This document shows positions 1 through 14,032 of a stretch of DNA of 64,000 nt, one piece after another. This DNA comes from Chrysomallon squamiferum. Taxonomy: Eukaryota; Mollusca; Gastropoda; Neomphalida; Peltospiridae. The position numbers and the translations under genes were made by a program. The first letter of the stretch is position 1, and each line of letters opens with the position of its first letter. The notes beneath the pieces were generated by a model that saw only the letters and a program-made list of their open reading frames with translations, had not been told where the DNA came from and ran no database searches. Location: NCBI GenBank assembly GCA_012295275.1, contig CM022670.1, forward strand, positions 18,668,698-18,732,697, given 5' to 3'.

Positions 1-729
1 CGTGTGTTTGCGATTTTTCTGTGGATCTTGGAATGGTTTTGACGACGAAGGCGCCATCGCTATGGCATCAGCATTGGAACATAACTCAATTTTAGAGGAA
101 CTCGACATTTCCTGCAACAGAATAGGTCCAAAAGGATACCTAGAGCTAATCCAGGCTCTTGAAAAAAATGACACATTGGAAACATTACGGGTAAATTGAT
201 TAAACGTTCATGCAGGTTTTGTATATGGCCAGTAGCGTACCATTCTATATTGAGCGTGCCACTCAGATGCCCAAATTTCTGGCAAAACAGTTGAAAAAAT
301 AGAGGGCAAAGCAAGAAGTAATTTGTATTTGTGTTTTTGATATAAAATTTCTTCTAGTTGCTTTATTTTCTGTCATCATAATTATATAACATGTCTTTCT
401 AAACCTGGAGCAAATTCACAAAACAGTGCAAGGCTAGTGTTGCTGGTAGATATGAATCTAATATAGACGCTAAGGCTAATTGTGTCTGATAAGATTTGAG
501 AACGTGATTGGGACAAGAAATAGGTTAAAAGACCAGCGACAACAATCGATTGTGTATTGACCGTTCAGCAGTGCAGACTTTCACTTCCAGACAAAGCTTA
601 ATCTCGTCTGAGAAGGTAGCAAATGTACTGATCTTATTGTTCATAATATAAATAAAAAATAAAAATAAATAAATAAACAATAACAATTAATATTATTAAT
701 ATCATCATCATCATCATTGTTACTATTAC

Positions 730-790
<61 letters not shown>

Positions 791-2487
791 TGTTTGATCT
801 CCGTAGGTTGGAAGAAACTATCTCAATCATGAATCTGTGACTGCCAGTGTTGAAGTGTTACTCAGAATGGATACTGTCAAATTAAAACATTTGGATCTCT
901 CAGTAATGAGTTTTTCTTTCTTTCCTTTAATTTATATAAATCCGCAAAGTCTTCTTTCTTTTCAGAAATATATTAAGTATAAATTTAGCTGGTATTATTC
1001 TTTTATGTTATCTGCTATCATTATAATACACTAAAACCTTTCTCTACACGTATTTCATGTTTAAATCATATATGACTTAAATAACATATATAAATAAGTT
1101 TAATAAGTACCCCATACATTAATGTACAAATACATGCCGATGTTCAAAATTCTTGAGACTAGGATCTTCTTTTACAGGATGTGATTTTACATGATGACTT
1201 TGAAGACACGTTGTCACAGCTTTACGACACCCACCCTGAACTCGAAGTCGTGTACGGGTACACACACTCTTACGGAAAGAGGAAACTTAAATCGTACAAT
1301 GTCGTGGAGGAAGCGCTCACGGTGATTCACGAGTACCTCCGAATCCACGGGATGACGATGGCCGAACTCTTCACGAGATTCGACGCAGACGGCAGTATGA
1401 GTGTCACCCACGACGAATTCAGAGAAGGCTTAAAAGTAATTACTACTACTACTACTACTACTGCATCAACTACTACCACTACTGTCACTGCTGATGCTAC
1501 TTGTACTAGTAGTAGTAGTACTCATTTAACTATTTTTGTACATGACATCTTTTGTTTTATTGTCATATTATGTTCATTTAAGCGTTATCAAATGTCTTTT
1601 TTTTTTTTTTTTTTTTTTAATTTCAAATTCTGAGACTTTATTTATCACTTCATGAAAGTGTTAACTAAAACAGCCCAAGTACAGTTCATGTTCTCCAAAT
1701 AACAGTTTTTTATTTCTGTTCTACTAATCAACTTGTCTAATGAAAATGTCTGATAGAAGTATACAATTTCAAATGTGCAAGCATTTTTCAAATACTTATT
1801 CTTCTAAAGATGACGTCATGTCATAGACAGAAATGTAAATAGAGTTGAAGATAACTAATGATGCTCACAAATATATTTTCTCTCTTACAGGAAGCATCCA
1901 TTCCTTTATCTGAAGACCAGGTTGCTGATCTGATAGTGGGTCTAGATAGAGACGGCGACGGGGAAATAGACTTCAGGTTATTTGTTTGTTTATTTATTTA
2001 TTTTATTTTTTTTTTTTTTTTTTTATTTATTAAATAAGGTTCACGTTCATATTTTATTAATTAAATTTAGAGGGTTCTGTTTTAAAAGTGCATTGTCATT
2101 ATCAAAATAAAACACTTTGCAAGTACTCTTCCACTTTTTCACATCTCTCGCTCTAAGTCTCCCTTATTCTCTCTCTTTCGCTCTCTCACCTCTCCATATA
2201 CTGATCATACTTTTTCACATCCCCTTTATCTTTTTCTCTCTTACTTTCTCTCCTTTGTCGATGTGCTTAAATTATTAGAAAGAAAAAGTTCATTTCATTT
2301 AATTAATTTACTTTATTATTTTCAATATTTTATAGATAAAAAAAATTCATTTAATATATATATATATATATGCATTACAAGTTCAAAAACTTATATAGTA
2401 ATTTTAGTACTATGATGGGACCCTTAATTTTATATTTTTATTATTTTCAGTGAGCTGGTAATAACAAATCAAGAAACGATGGGTTGA
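1..2487 (+). CDS. LRR and EF-hand protein, LRRC74-like, 3' part
   Basis: This is the 3' part of a gene that begins before the window. Coding exons are 2-190 (continuing leftward), 807-902, 1178-1435, 1891-1976 and 2451-2487, with all phases continuous and the stop TGA at 2485-2487. The first exon encodes ribonuclease-inhibitor-type leucine-rich repeats, seen in SWNGFDDEGAIAMASAL followed by LEELDISCNRIG. Exon 2 carries another repeat ending KLKHLDLS. Exons 3 to 5 encode a paired EF-hand: loop 1 is DADGSMSVTHDE and loop 2 is DRDGDGEIDFSE, both with acidic residues at the calcium-binding positions. LRR followed by two C-terminal EF-hands is the layout I know from invertebrate LRRC74-type proteins, so a calcium-responsive scaffold is inferred but the function is unknown. 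Other NLR/RNH1-like LRR proteins cannot be excluded because the N-terminus is missing. No acceptor AG precedes the LRR in the first bases, so the exon probably starts outside the window. Confidence 0.8.
721..790. repeat. (TTA)n microsatellite
   Basis: About 70 bases of TTA/ATT triplets in the intron just before the second visible exon of the LRR/EF-hand gene. Confidence 0.9.
1436..1535 (+). repeat. Degenerate ACT/AGT trinucleotide tract beginning at a splice donor
   Basis: A run of ACT triplets begins about five bases after the donor of the third visible exon of the LRR/EF-hand gene. It ends in AGT triplets (about 1506-1521), so its two ends are complementary and could pair as a hairpin next to the splice donor. 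Confidence 0.7.
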
Positions 2488-3929
2488 TACGTTACACCGC
2501 GAAGTCAAACGAGAATTCATTACACGTGATAACAGACAATATTCCCATCTGAAACAATACACTTTCAGCATCACAACCAAATAGTCTTATAAAACTTCCT
2601 GTGACATCATTATTTACTTGAAATATTTCAAAATTATGAAATATTTTATTATTAACTGATATTTATCCTTGTTATGTTTTAGTATTTATATTAGAAGAAA
2701 CGACAATGTTATGTTTTAATATGATATTATTTGTAATTTGTGCTTATCTACATATACCAACTAAAATACACATTATTTCATATAACCCATCCATGTTAAC
2801 TGACAGTACTTTTCACCAAAACTATTAATTACAAAACAGACTCAGATAAATATATCCCATTAAAACAATTATTTTAAAATTATAAATTAATATAATAATT
2901 TTGCACAAAACTGCTGAAACTTTACAAAGAAAGTAGTTTTAACTTAAAGAAATATTTACTTTATGTGTATGGTTTAAGAGTACATAGGTAAAACAGCTTT
3001 ATTTAAATGACACTACAATAAGTAGATAAAAAAAATGAATCACTAGATCCATCCCACACCGTTAACAGCATTTTCTAACATGGCTGTGAAAGTGCTCTTT
3101 AATCTAGTAAAGCCACTAGAGATTAAAAATTTCACATTAAGGAAAACAAATATTTAAATATTTGAAAACGACGTCATAAATGTATATAATAAAAATCAAT
3201 TTAGTATTTAATAAATATATAAACTAAAGATGATGTGTATATTTAATGAAATTAAAAATATACATTAACTGAACTGTTCGGTTTTGTTTCTCTTCCTTTG
3301 ACTTAATATTCTGAAGAAAATATCAAGTACAACTCAATCTCCATTTTAAAAATGTGTTTCCGAACCAAAAGTATTGCATAAATCGATGTACATTCCGTAT
3401 CTGTATATCCATGTTATACTCTGCACAGAACATGGTCCAGTCCCCTCTTTCTCTTGCAAAAACCTTGCATGTCCAGCTCCTGGTCCACTTAACAGGCCGC
3501 CATACAAACAAGTGTGAGACGTGGATTGAAGGCGAATTCTCAGCACGGAGCGGAAGAAGCGGACAATCCACATTTTCAGGAATCAAGGTCACGGTCAAAG
3601 AAGCACCAGGAAATACGTGGACTTCATTCTGCGTCTATTGTAATCTTTGTTTGAAAAACTGAATGTTTTGATCGTTTGCATTGTAATTTCATACTTTGGC
3701 GTAGAATGTTTTTAATTTATTTATTTATTTTCATTTTACTTACGGTTTTACCGGGTTTCAAAATTTCAAAACTGAAAACACTTACGTGGAAACTGTTGAC
3801 AAAGTCCGAAAAGTGCGATGGAAAATGATGAAGTGATTAAACACTGGGGAAAATAATCACAAGATTATTTATAACTCTCGGTTTGCACGATATACTTAAT
3901 CGTATAGATTGGCAAGTTACTGGGACTTT

Positions 3930-3960
<31 letters not shown>

Positions 3961-4331
3961 TTAAGTAGATTAATTTTCAACTTATATTAAAGTACTAAAA
4001 AATATATAAAAGAAACGAGTTTTGAATATGTGGTTTCAAAGAAGAGAACAAATGTTTTATTTAAATTTTAAATCACTGGATTTAAATCTTTCTCACTAAA
4101 ATGCTGACTGAAAGTGTTAGCTGTACTATAACACTGATAATACCAGCATACTGGAAATGTAATACCTATCTAAACAACAACAGTATACATGGGATGTGCG
4201 TACGTGTCTGTATGTTTTTGTGTAATTATACCTAATAACTCTGTTTGCAAAAATGCAGTTATCTGAATTTTATATGTTTCACATTAACTATGTGTGTATT
4301 AAATCGGCAAATTTTTAAGTCGGTAATTTTA

Positions 4332-4676
4332 CGATTTTAAATAAGAAAATCATTGCTTACTACATTTGTCAAGTAAACGATCCAATAAAAAAACGGAAAG
4401 TTAATGCATACGTTTTCATGGTTAAGCCTTTTTGTCCATCATAAAGTTTAATATCCACTGAATGGTTTATTTGAACAATTGTAACGGGCAATAAATCCAT
4501 GATTTTGAATAGAACATCATTGCTTACTACATTTGTCAAGTAAACGACCCAATAACAAAACAGAAAGTGAATGGACACAATTTCATGGACAAGCCTTTTT
4601 GTCATCATAAAGTTTAATATCCATTGAATGGTTTAGTTGAACAGTTGTAACGGGCAGTACCCAATACATCCATGAT
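4332..4676. repeat. Tandem duplication, about 167-bp period, two copies
   Basis: The string CATTGCTTACTACATTTGTC occurs at 4351 and again at 4518. The sequence after it matches at most positions, including AAGTTTAATATCCA and TTGTAACGGGCA in both copies. The copies differ by scattered substitutions and small indels, so the duplication is old. Confidence 0.85.
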
Positions 4677-5006
4677 ATTATCTTCTCTACAATATTAAAA
4701 CCCAGCGTGTTATTACTGCCCTTATTTTCTTATCGGTTGACGTCCTGAGCGTTTGTTGAGTGCTCGCCTGAGAAATATTTGGTTATAATATCAGATCTTT
4801 TCTCTTCTCCTATCCTGCTGTCTCCCGTTTCAGACAGCGCTCCATCTTATCAAAAACAGTGCAGTGATTTCCTTACATATAAAATTTTAGTTTACTGTGT
4901 ATATAAACGCTTCAGTAACAAAATAAGCTAGAAAACAATTCAATATACCTTTGGTGAAAAGAAGAAATGGTCTAAATATTTTATTTATACTTTCTAGTCA
5001 TGTTTC

Positions 5007-5043
<37 letters not shown>

Positions 5044-5151
5044 CTTGGTTTTTTTCTGTTGTTATTACTGTTCGTTGCCTAATTTACTTTTATGTTGCTG
5101 TATCTGGGTTTCCGTGTAGTGTGTATATGGCTGAATATTGTGGGTTCGTAG

Positions 5152-5153
<2 letters not shown>

Positions 5154-5213
<60 letters not shown>
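5154..5213. repeat. (CT)n microsatellite
   Basis: About 60 bases of uninterrupted CT dinucleotides. Confidence 0.95.
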
Positions 5214-5215
<2 letters not shown>

Positions 5216-6514
5216 GATATTTAATTAATAACGAAGTGTAACATCAAAACCGATGGTTTTAAAATATCTGGCCATTTTTCTAAACTCACCAAGAAAAGAA
5301 CAGGCTGATTTAGAATGAAGTTTCATTTAGTCTTATCGCAAAACACAAAAAGTTAATATCTCGTTACAAAAATGGAGGCGTACAAAACATTTTGTAACAT
5401 AATTATTTTATTCTCATACGTTATTATTAATGTTAACAATTATCCCACGCATAAAACATAAAGAAGTATAAATAAATTTACTGCACCATTTATTCCAAAC
5501 GCTAAAAATTAACTTTAAAACAAAATATATAGTTGATATGAAAAGAAAAGCCTCTGTGGAGTTGTAGTATCTAAGATCTTCGTAGAAAAGAAAAAGCAGT
5601 TAAAACTGTGTAAATTAGGAAGTCCTATATCGCGCTGTAATCTGGCCGATAACCGATAAAATGATTTTCGACGATGTTTGACGATTTGAGCCGACAGCTA
5701 GGTTCAGATATAAACAGACAGGTTACATAGTACAACTGTCATATGATTTCATCACGATGTTATCACCAAAAAAAACCCACCCTCATGACAGTAAGTCGAT
5801 ATCCCTAAGTGTAAGTAAATGTGTTACATTTATATAACTATTTAAAATATACTTAAATGTAATTCGATCACTTATTTGTGATCTTTCGATCGGCTTAGTA
5901 GCTTAACTGTAGTTTAAAATGAGAATTAAAATGCAGGGGCGTAGCCCAAGCACTGAAATAACAAAACAAAAACACGTAGAAAACTTGACTGTTATGTAAT
6001 GTTAGAAAGTACTCAGGTGGCGTTCTCTTTCAAGCGAGATCCAAGGCGAGGATTACCTCAGATACGTCACTGTTAACAGTCAGATCTATTTCAGTTTATA
6101 ATTCACGACAGATAATAACACTAACACAGATATCATATGTTGTTACGTGAAACTATCAGTACAGCGACGTCAAAATATATTTGGTCCCTCTTTCATGAAT
6201 CAAGGTAGTACGTTTATTTGTTTGTTAAACACAGAAATACTAGAGTGAGTATTTTTTTTTTTTATATTCCAGGTTAAGTCAGTAGATATATAATTATTTT
6301 AATTATTATTGTTGATTTTGATACTGCCTTTGTTTAATTGAATTAAGTGCGAATTGAGTTTTTTTTAACAAATGAATTTTAATCTGACAGGTACAAAATT
6401 AAATACAAAAAATGAAAGTGGGAAAGGGTGTAAGAGAGAGAAAGAAAATCTTCTGCTGTAATTATCATGTTTATTAATCAGTTGAAGTTGTTAATACTCA
6501 GAAGGTTCCAGTGC

Positions 6515-6529
6515 TGACGTGAATGACGT
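6515..6529. promoter_or_regulatory. Two CRE half-sites just upstream of the OCA2 start codon
   Basis: TGACGT occurs at 6515-6520 and again at 6524-6529, 15 bases before the OCA2 ATG. These are CREB/ATF-type half-sites. They may lie in the 5' UTR, and their role is only inferred. Confidence 0.35.
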
Positions 6530-6543
6530 AGAAAGGTGAGAAA

Positions 6544-7190
6544 ATGAGTACATTTCGGCGGTCGCCCCAGAGTTTGGAAATCGGAGTGATGGGAATCCGG
6601 GTTAATCCCCTTCGTAAGAGTCGATCCAGCTCAACGATAATCTCAGAGACCTCCGTGGAGTCGTCCCTGTCTGAGAGCACGCCTCTCATTGATCCGAGCA
6701 GCAACGTTCATCGGTAAATATTTTACATGTAGTAAGTATTATGTGGAACGGGAAAAACGAAAGTATCCGTGACAGATGTATTTCAGCATTGTTTTATTTA
6801 TAAAAAAAAAAAAAAAATATAAAATAATTTTTTTTTATAATATAAATAAATAAATTATTTAATTAAATTAACGATTTTTATAATTCATTTCTGTGAAATA
6901 TTGTTTAGAAATAAATGTGTAAAAAGCAGGAATTTTTTTTAATTCATTAGTATTATCATCATCATCATTATTGTTATACTTACTTAAATGTTTGGAACAG
7001 AAGAAAAAAATTCGAAGTTTTGCCATTCTGTAATTTTTGCAATAACATTACAAATACACATAAATATAAATAATATTATCTAAATGATTAATAAATGTGA
7101 AGAATATAACTTCATATAGTTATTAATTTTGTTTGTCCAGCCAACTTCTATTTATTTATTTACTTATTTATTTTTATTAATATATATATA

Positions 7191-7240
<50 letters not shown>

Positions 7241-8717
7241 TACTTATCTTTTTTTCATCTTTATTTTTCAGTCTAAAAGAGTTTTTTACTAAAAGGACGA
7301 GTCTGGAGGAAAGAAATGAAGTTAAAGAAATTGACGATGACGTGAAACCAGTCGACTGGAAAACACGACTGAACCAGATAAAGATAGCTGTCATATTTAT
7401 TCTAATACTGATCTGCAGCGTAGGTTTCTTATTCTGTTGTTTTGTTTTTGTTTTGTGTGTGTGTTTTACATTTTTATTTATTTGTATGGTATTGTATTAG
7501 GTTGCAGTACACAATACATTATATTATTTTATTTTTGTTGTTGTTATTTGGTTTCTTCGTCAGGTGAAAATGTTTAGGTCGTTGGTTTTTTTTTTACTGT
7601 TATGATCGTTAATAGTGATAGCTTTGAAACTTATTTGTAATGTATTTTTACATGATTTAGTAATCAAAATGCAATAAATACGATTTCAATGGAAAAAATA
7701 CCTTATCATTAAAATTTTAACTTTTTTCTCTAAACATTATTATTATTATTATTATCATCATCATCATCAACATTATCATCATCATCATTATTATTATTTT
7801 ATTTATTTTGTGTGTGTTTGTGTGCGTGTGCTCATTTAGGCATATATCGCCATGAATTCAGAAACGGAGAACAAGTGGCACCAGTTTGTTGTGATGAAAA
7901 ACAGCCCTACAGGTATTTTTCTTTAGTGTTAGTCTCACTGTTCTCGTGTTCTCCTCTCTTCTTTCTACTCAAGATATGGGGGAGATCGTAGGGAAATTCA
8001 GCTATTTCTCGCTCAATCCTTTCTGCACAACCTTAATTATATGTCAGAGCCAGGTAATCATAAATAAAATATGTTGTGTGGGTAATTAAATAACATATTT
8101 TTCTTCTTTCTTGGGTCATCAAAATAACATTTTTTTCTTCTTTCTTTCCTCACTGCCTCTCTTTCTTTCTCTCAGTTTCTCTCAGTCACGCATTTCTTTC
8201 ACCCTTCTCTTTCTCGGTCTTTCACTCCACTAGCTGACTCTCTATCACATTTCTTTCATCCTTCTGTTTCTCATTCCTTTAATACTCTCTCTCTCTCAAA
8301 AAAAAAAATATGCTTTTTCAGTTTTAGATATTCCAATGAAAAAAGTAAAGAATCCTGTTGTAAAACTACAAATTCAGGCTCCATTCCACAGCACGGTTAA
8401 CGTACGAGACAATGGAACCGTTGTGAACTTCACGCTAAACAACGACACGGTTTGTATCATCAGACTTTTCACTGTGATCGTGTAAAACAAATAAATAAAT
8501 AATCCATTCCTGTTTTTAGTGTTAAATAACAAAAATACATTGTATATACTTCAAAATCACAGGCAATTAATCTTTGTTAATAATAAAGTATAATTCATTC
8601 TTTTATTAGTTATTTTTGTTTCAGTTCGAAATGAATTTGAATTTGACGTTTCTTCATGGAGGAATTATTTCAGTTGAAACACATGAGTTTGAATGCCATC
8701 AGTAAGTCCTGTTTCTT

Positions 8718-8749
<32 letters not shown>

Positions 8750-11700
8750 TGCATACACACACACACATATACAGCAATTTATTTATTAAATTTTATTCTA
8801 TGCATGGATATACAAAATTGTTTTATAATTTTTATTCAGATTACCTAAAATAGTTTAATTTAACTTTTTTACAATTTTTGTTCAATTAATCATTTACAAC
8901 GTTTTAATTTAGATTTTTGATAATTTTGTTTTAATAGAATTTTTTAATTAATAATAATTGTATTTAATTTATTATTTTATTACATTATTTATTTATTTAT
9001 TTATTTATTCATTTATTTATCTATTTCTTATTTTCTAATAACTGTTGCTTAAATACTTTATCTGATTATTGCATCACGCAAGTTTGACGATAACAAATTT
9101 GTCAGTACACAGTATAGTCCTAATTCTGTTTATTTAATTTAACATCTCACTAACTTAATAACTTACTCACATTACCAATAACGTTTTACAGAGCTTACAA
9201 CAGCTGCCTCGTGCACGTGAACACCAACTCCAACATCACAATACCTTTCATCTACTCCTACAGCGTCCTGTCTTCTGATATCAGCAATGAAATTGTATAC
9301 GCTGTTATTATACTTATCCTCGTTTATATTCTTATCATCTTAGAGGTGAGTAAAATAAATGATAATTTGATACCATTTAGAGTTAGTGTGATGCGTGAGG
9401 TAATTATTAATAAAATACACACGTTAATGAATGACGAAGACATCTTATTATCATATTAATAACAGTACTAGTAGTGATGGTGATGGTAGTAGTACTAGTA
9501 GTGCTAATTGTAGCAGAAATAGTAATAGAAGCAGTAATAGTAGCAGCAGCAGTAGTAATAATACATCTGACGTTCGGACCCTAGTTATTAACTCTTGTTG
9601 TGTTATTTGTGAATGTGTATGCTTTTTTATTTTTTATTTCTTTCTTCATTTTTTGTTATTTATTTTTAATTTTCATCATCAAACATAAGATGTCCTTTTT
9701 TATTTATTGCTTTTTATTTCTATTATGTGTCCATACATATACATATACGTGTGTGTCTGTGTCTGTGTCCGTGTGTATGTGTCTGATTCTGTGTGTGTAT
9801 GTGTGTGGATGTGTGTATATGTGTGTGTATGTGTGTATACATGTATGTATGTATGTATATGTATATATGTATATATGTATGTATGTGTATATATGTATAG
9901 TTGCATGTATGTATATGTATGTATGTATGTATGTATGTATATATATATATATATGTGTGTGTGTGTGGGTGTGGTTGTGTATGTATATATGTGTATATAT
10001 ATATACATATATGTGTGTGTGTACATATGTATATTTGTATATTTGACAGCTTGTTCACAGAACACTGGCAGCTCTTCTTGGCTCTCTCGCAGCTGTAGCT
10101 GTGTTATCTGCCCTTGGTCAAGTAAGTTACTTTAATTTCGTAATTGTACCTAATTTATAGCGTATTAATTAATGAAAATTCTGCAGTAATATAATTAATA
10201 TTGCGCTATAAATTTGGCTATTTTTTTATTTTTTTATCTGTGAACAATGCTAACTGGTTATTCAGTTCGTATATTTAAATATTCATTCCTTCATTCTTGA
10301 AGCGAACTGTAACTAACAGATGTCGCTTTAGGTATCTAGGGTCACATGATCTGTCCCTTTTTTGTTGCATTCATATTGAGCTGTTTTCAATTCTAGCCAG
10401 TACGAGTGCTGTATTATTTTGTTTTCTAGAAATATGTATATATAATAATGTCTGTGCTGATAATGTGGTAGCCGTTAGTGTCCTCTAACTAAAATTATCT
10501 TGAAAAAAATAATCTGTGATTGATACCTAATGACAGTCAAAGTTATATGTTGTTTCAATAATCAGTGATAACTGGGTGCTTCAGGTACTGATTCTTTTTT
10601 GTTTTGTTTTGTTTGTTATTTGTTTTGTTTATTTTGTGCTTTTTTTTAATTGTTGTTGCTGTTCTTTTTTTCTTTTTTCTGTATTTTTTTTAGGGGAGCT
10701 TGGGTATTTTTCGAATTTCTTTTGTTTTGTTTTGTTGTTGTTTTTTTGTTCTGTTTTTTGTTCTGTTTTATTGTTTTCTACGACTGATATTACAGAGACC
10801 TACTCTGGAAAAGCTTGTTAGTTGGATTGATATGGAGACGTTGGCTCTGCTCTTTGGAATGATGATTATTGTCGCTATATTCGCACAAAGTGGATTCTTC
10901 GACTTCTGCGCCTTGAAGGTAAAATTAAAAATCAGAAATAAATCACTGGTCAGAAATTATTACTTTCTCAGTGGTTATTTTTAAGTCTTTGGGAATGTTT
11001 TTTTCTTTTATCACAGATTTAAGAAGAAATTAAAAACTAAAAAGGGTAAAATAGAAATAACTATTAAGAAATTTAAACTAATTTTGTTTTTATATTCTGT
11101 ATAGTAATTTTTACTGTTGTATATATGAGATATTCACAAAATACACTCCCAGAGTGCGTACTTAAAGACACACACTTATATATATAAACATCGTAAATTT
11201 AGCTAGTTAAACAAATGAGCTGCTGTATAGCATGCCAGCGCTGGCTTTTGTTTTGTTTGTTTCTTAATTATTATTATTGTTTTTTCATTCCTGTCTTTTG
11301 TATCATTACTTGTTTCTTCTGCTTTCTGCTGACCAGGCATACCAGCTAGCTAAAGGTCAAGTCTGGCCACTGATTACTTTACTGTGTTTGTTCAGTGCCG
11401 TTGTATCTGCGTTTCTGGACAACGTCACCACCATAATTCTGCTTACACCAGTAACAATAAGGTCAGTAACAACATTTTTTTTTTAATTAATAATATCAGA
11501 ATATGGATTTATAGTATATACTAACATGTAGCCGAATACATTCTGAATACTTCCAAGTAATGTTATAGAAAATCAGTCGCTCCCAGTAATAAAGTAATAA
11601 CAATAATAATAATAATAATAATACCAAGACTACAGATTCACGGAGACAGCCATCTTCCTTTGATTCTTAAGTACTTATGACCTCATGTCATTCGTACACA

Positions 11701-12504
11701 TATATATATATATATATATATACAGTAAAACTTCACAAATCTTAACAATGTCGGTTTGGTTGGGTGTTCGGTTATGGAACCGCGGAGATCATTTGAGTTT
11801 AGGGAAATTTCAGTGAAGTGACGGTCACTTTTTGAGAAGCTTAACTGTATGTGTAAAATAAATAAGTGAATAAATGTCAGTTGCAAAGGTCTAATGTGTT
11901 TTTTTTTCCTTTTTATCTTCGTGCTTAATTTGTATTTATTAAGGACCGATGTAAGACATTTGGTACAGATTTATATACTAATAATTTCACTTCATAGAAT
12001 TGCAGTCTTAAGAATCAAAAATTGATATCTACTGGTGGACTTCATACGCAGATATGTAACAAATACATGTATATCTCGAATATTCTTTTAACATTAGTAT
12101 TCTTAACGATTTTTTTGTTCAGATTGCTAACCAAATAATAACGATAGATTTGACTAGCTTGTAAAAGTGATCGATAAATCAATGAAGATCTTAAAACTAT
12201 TTTTATGTCAGGACCTTAATTACTTTGATATCAAAGACAAGCTGACATGAAAAAGCTTTTCGATATTTAGGACATCACGAATACCGGTAACAGACGATTA
12301 GCAAAAGGAAGGAAAACGTCGCCTAGATCCGGGCATTTTACCTGCTGCAGTCAAATAGTCATATGGATTTTCTATCATGTAGCTTTCACTGATTTAATGA
12401 GAATTAGGTACATTTCAAGAAACTGGTAACTAGCAATGGAAACAGAGAAAAACAGAAAACTTACGCATCCTGTATACAAATAGAGGGCTTAGAGCACAAT
12501 TTAT

Positions 12505-12536
<32 letters not shown>

Positions 12537-13993
12537 TTATTTAACAGAAATCGTAGTCACTGATGACAGTTTATTAAAATTACAAAATTACTCTTAAAAT
12601 ATTATTAATAACTATAAGGTGGAATGGCATACATACATGCATGTATGTCGAAGAATGTACTTTGGAAGGTTGATCCGATTTCCAGTCCAGTTTCAGTTCA
12701 GAGTTTAAATCAGTGGGATGTGGTACTTATCCATTTATCTAGCGTTCTGAATACCAGATAACATTCGTGATTTGTATCTCGTACAAATGATAAAGTAGAG
12801 ATGTCATATTTTAGATCTCTCTTCATTACAAAGTCATATTCGACAGCTAAAAAGAGTTTAAAAAGAACTAATTAAAACAAAATTATATATTTTTACCGAT
12901 GAATAAATAACAGTGTGTTGCAGCATGCATGTATTAAGTATGAAAACAATCTGATTATACTTGAAGACTGTGTGAAGTACTTAATCTTGATCCAAGAAGA
13001 ATTCTTGTTGCTGAAGTCTTATTTTCCAACATCGGCGGCACTGCCACAGCCATCGGGGACCCGCCTAATGTTATCATACTTGGTGCGGCTGCAAAACAAG
13101 TTAGTGTGAGATGAAATACACACACACATACACCCACAACACACACCCACAACACATATGATCCACTTATTCAAAATATCTAGAATTGTTTTTATTTTGT
13201 TTGGGGGAGAGAGAGAAAGAAAGAAAGAAAGAGAGATTGATGAAAAGGGACAAATAGAGAATAGAAAGTGGTTGAGATAGAAAACTCAGAGTAACACACT
13301 GAGCAAAAATTTTGATTTCTGCAAGAATTTTGTATATAAGGAGTCGTTTCGCGTATGTGTGAATGAACATCATTCTGTGTCTTGTGTCTGTTGCAGGGAA
13401 TCTCGTTTTCAGATTTGACAATACATCTAAGCCTCGGAATACTTTTTGTGTCTGCAGCCGGGTACGGATTTCTGCGATTGTATTACAGAAAACTGGAATT
13501 TCTGAAAAACGACGAACCGCCAGAAATAATGGGTAAACGTATTCAAATATACACTCACTTATAGAGACACACACAACCACACATATACAACATATATGCA
13601 GGTATACACTTTATTTCAATTATTAAAACTGTTGTTAAAATTAATCTGTTATATAATTAAAGAAATGAGACATGAAATTGGTTTGTGGAAGAAAACCTCT
13701 TTGAGGATTACGGCTGTGACAAGAGAAGAAACTGTTATGAAAGCTCTCATTATGCAAAAAACCGCGGAATTAGAAAACGCTCTTACTAAAGCTCTTCACA
13801 AGAGAAGGTGATTTTTAAATTATCGTAGCGATTTAAGTGTGAACTTGAGGTCTGAATACATAATTGTATATGCTCCCGAACTGTATCATACATTTATTAA
13901 TAATAAAATTTAACAAGATTTTTGAAAAAAAAATTTAAATAAAGAAAATCCTTTTTCTCATTTGCGTGTCACTATTCGCAAACCGAATATACT

Positions 13994-14032
<39 letters not shown>

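Larger units (their letters stand above)
2488..6543. other. Intergenic region between the LRR gene and OCA2
   Basis: This stretch holds the 3' UTR of the LRR/EF-hand gene, AT-rich spacer, a 167-bp tandem duplication (about 4332-4676), a long T run (about 5011-5043), a CT microsatellite (5154-5213) and the OCA2 promoter/5' UTR. A less AT-rich patch at 3323-3662 is open in several frames on both strands, but I recognise no protein in it. No gene is supported here. Confidence 0.6.

Noticed and set aside
7129-7500. 123-codon plus-strand ORF
   Set aside because: Only the part matching OCA2 exon 2 is real; the rest is intron and AT microsatellite.
9600-10065. Overlapping ORFs of 110-150 codons on both strands
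   Set aside because: They lie in a GT/AT microsatellite inside OCA2 intron 6 and encode only low-complexity Y/V/C/I or H/T/Y strings.
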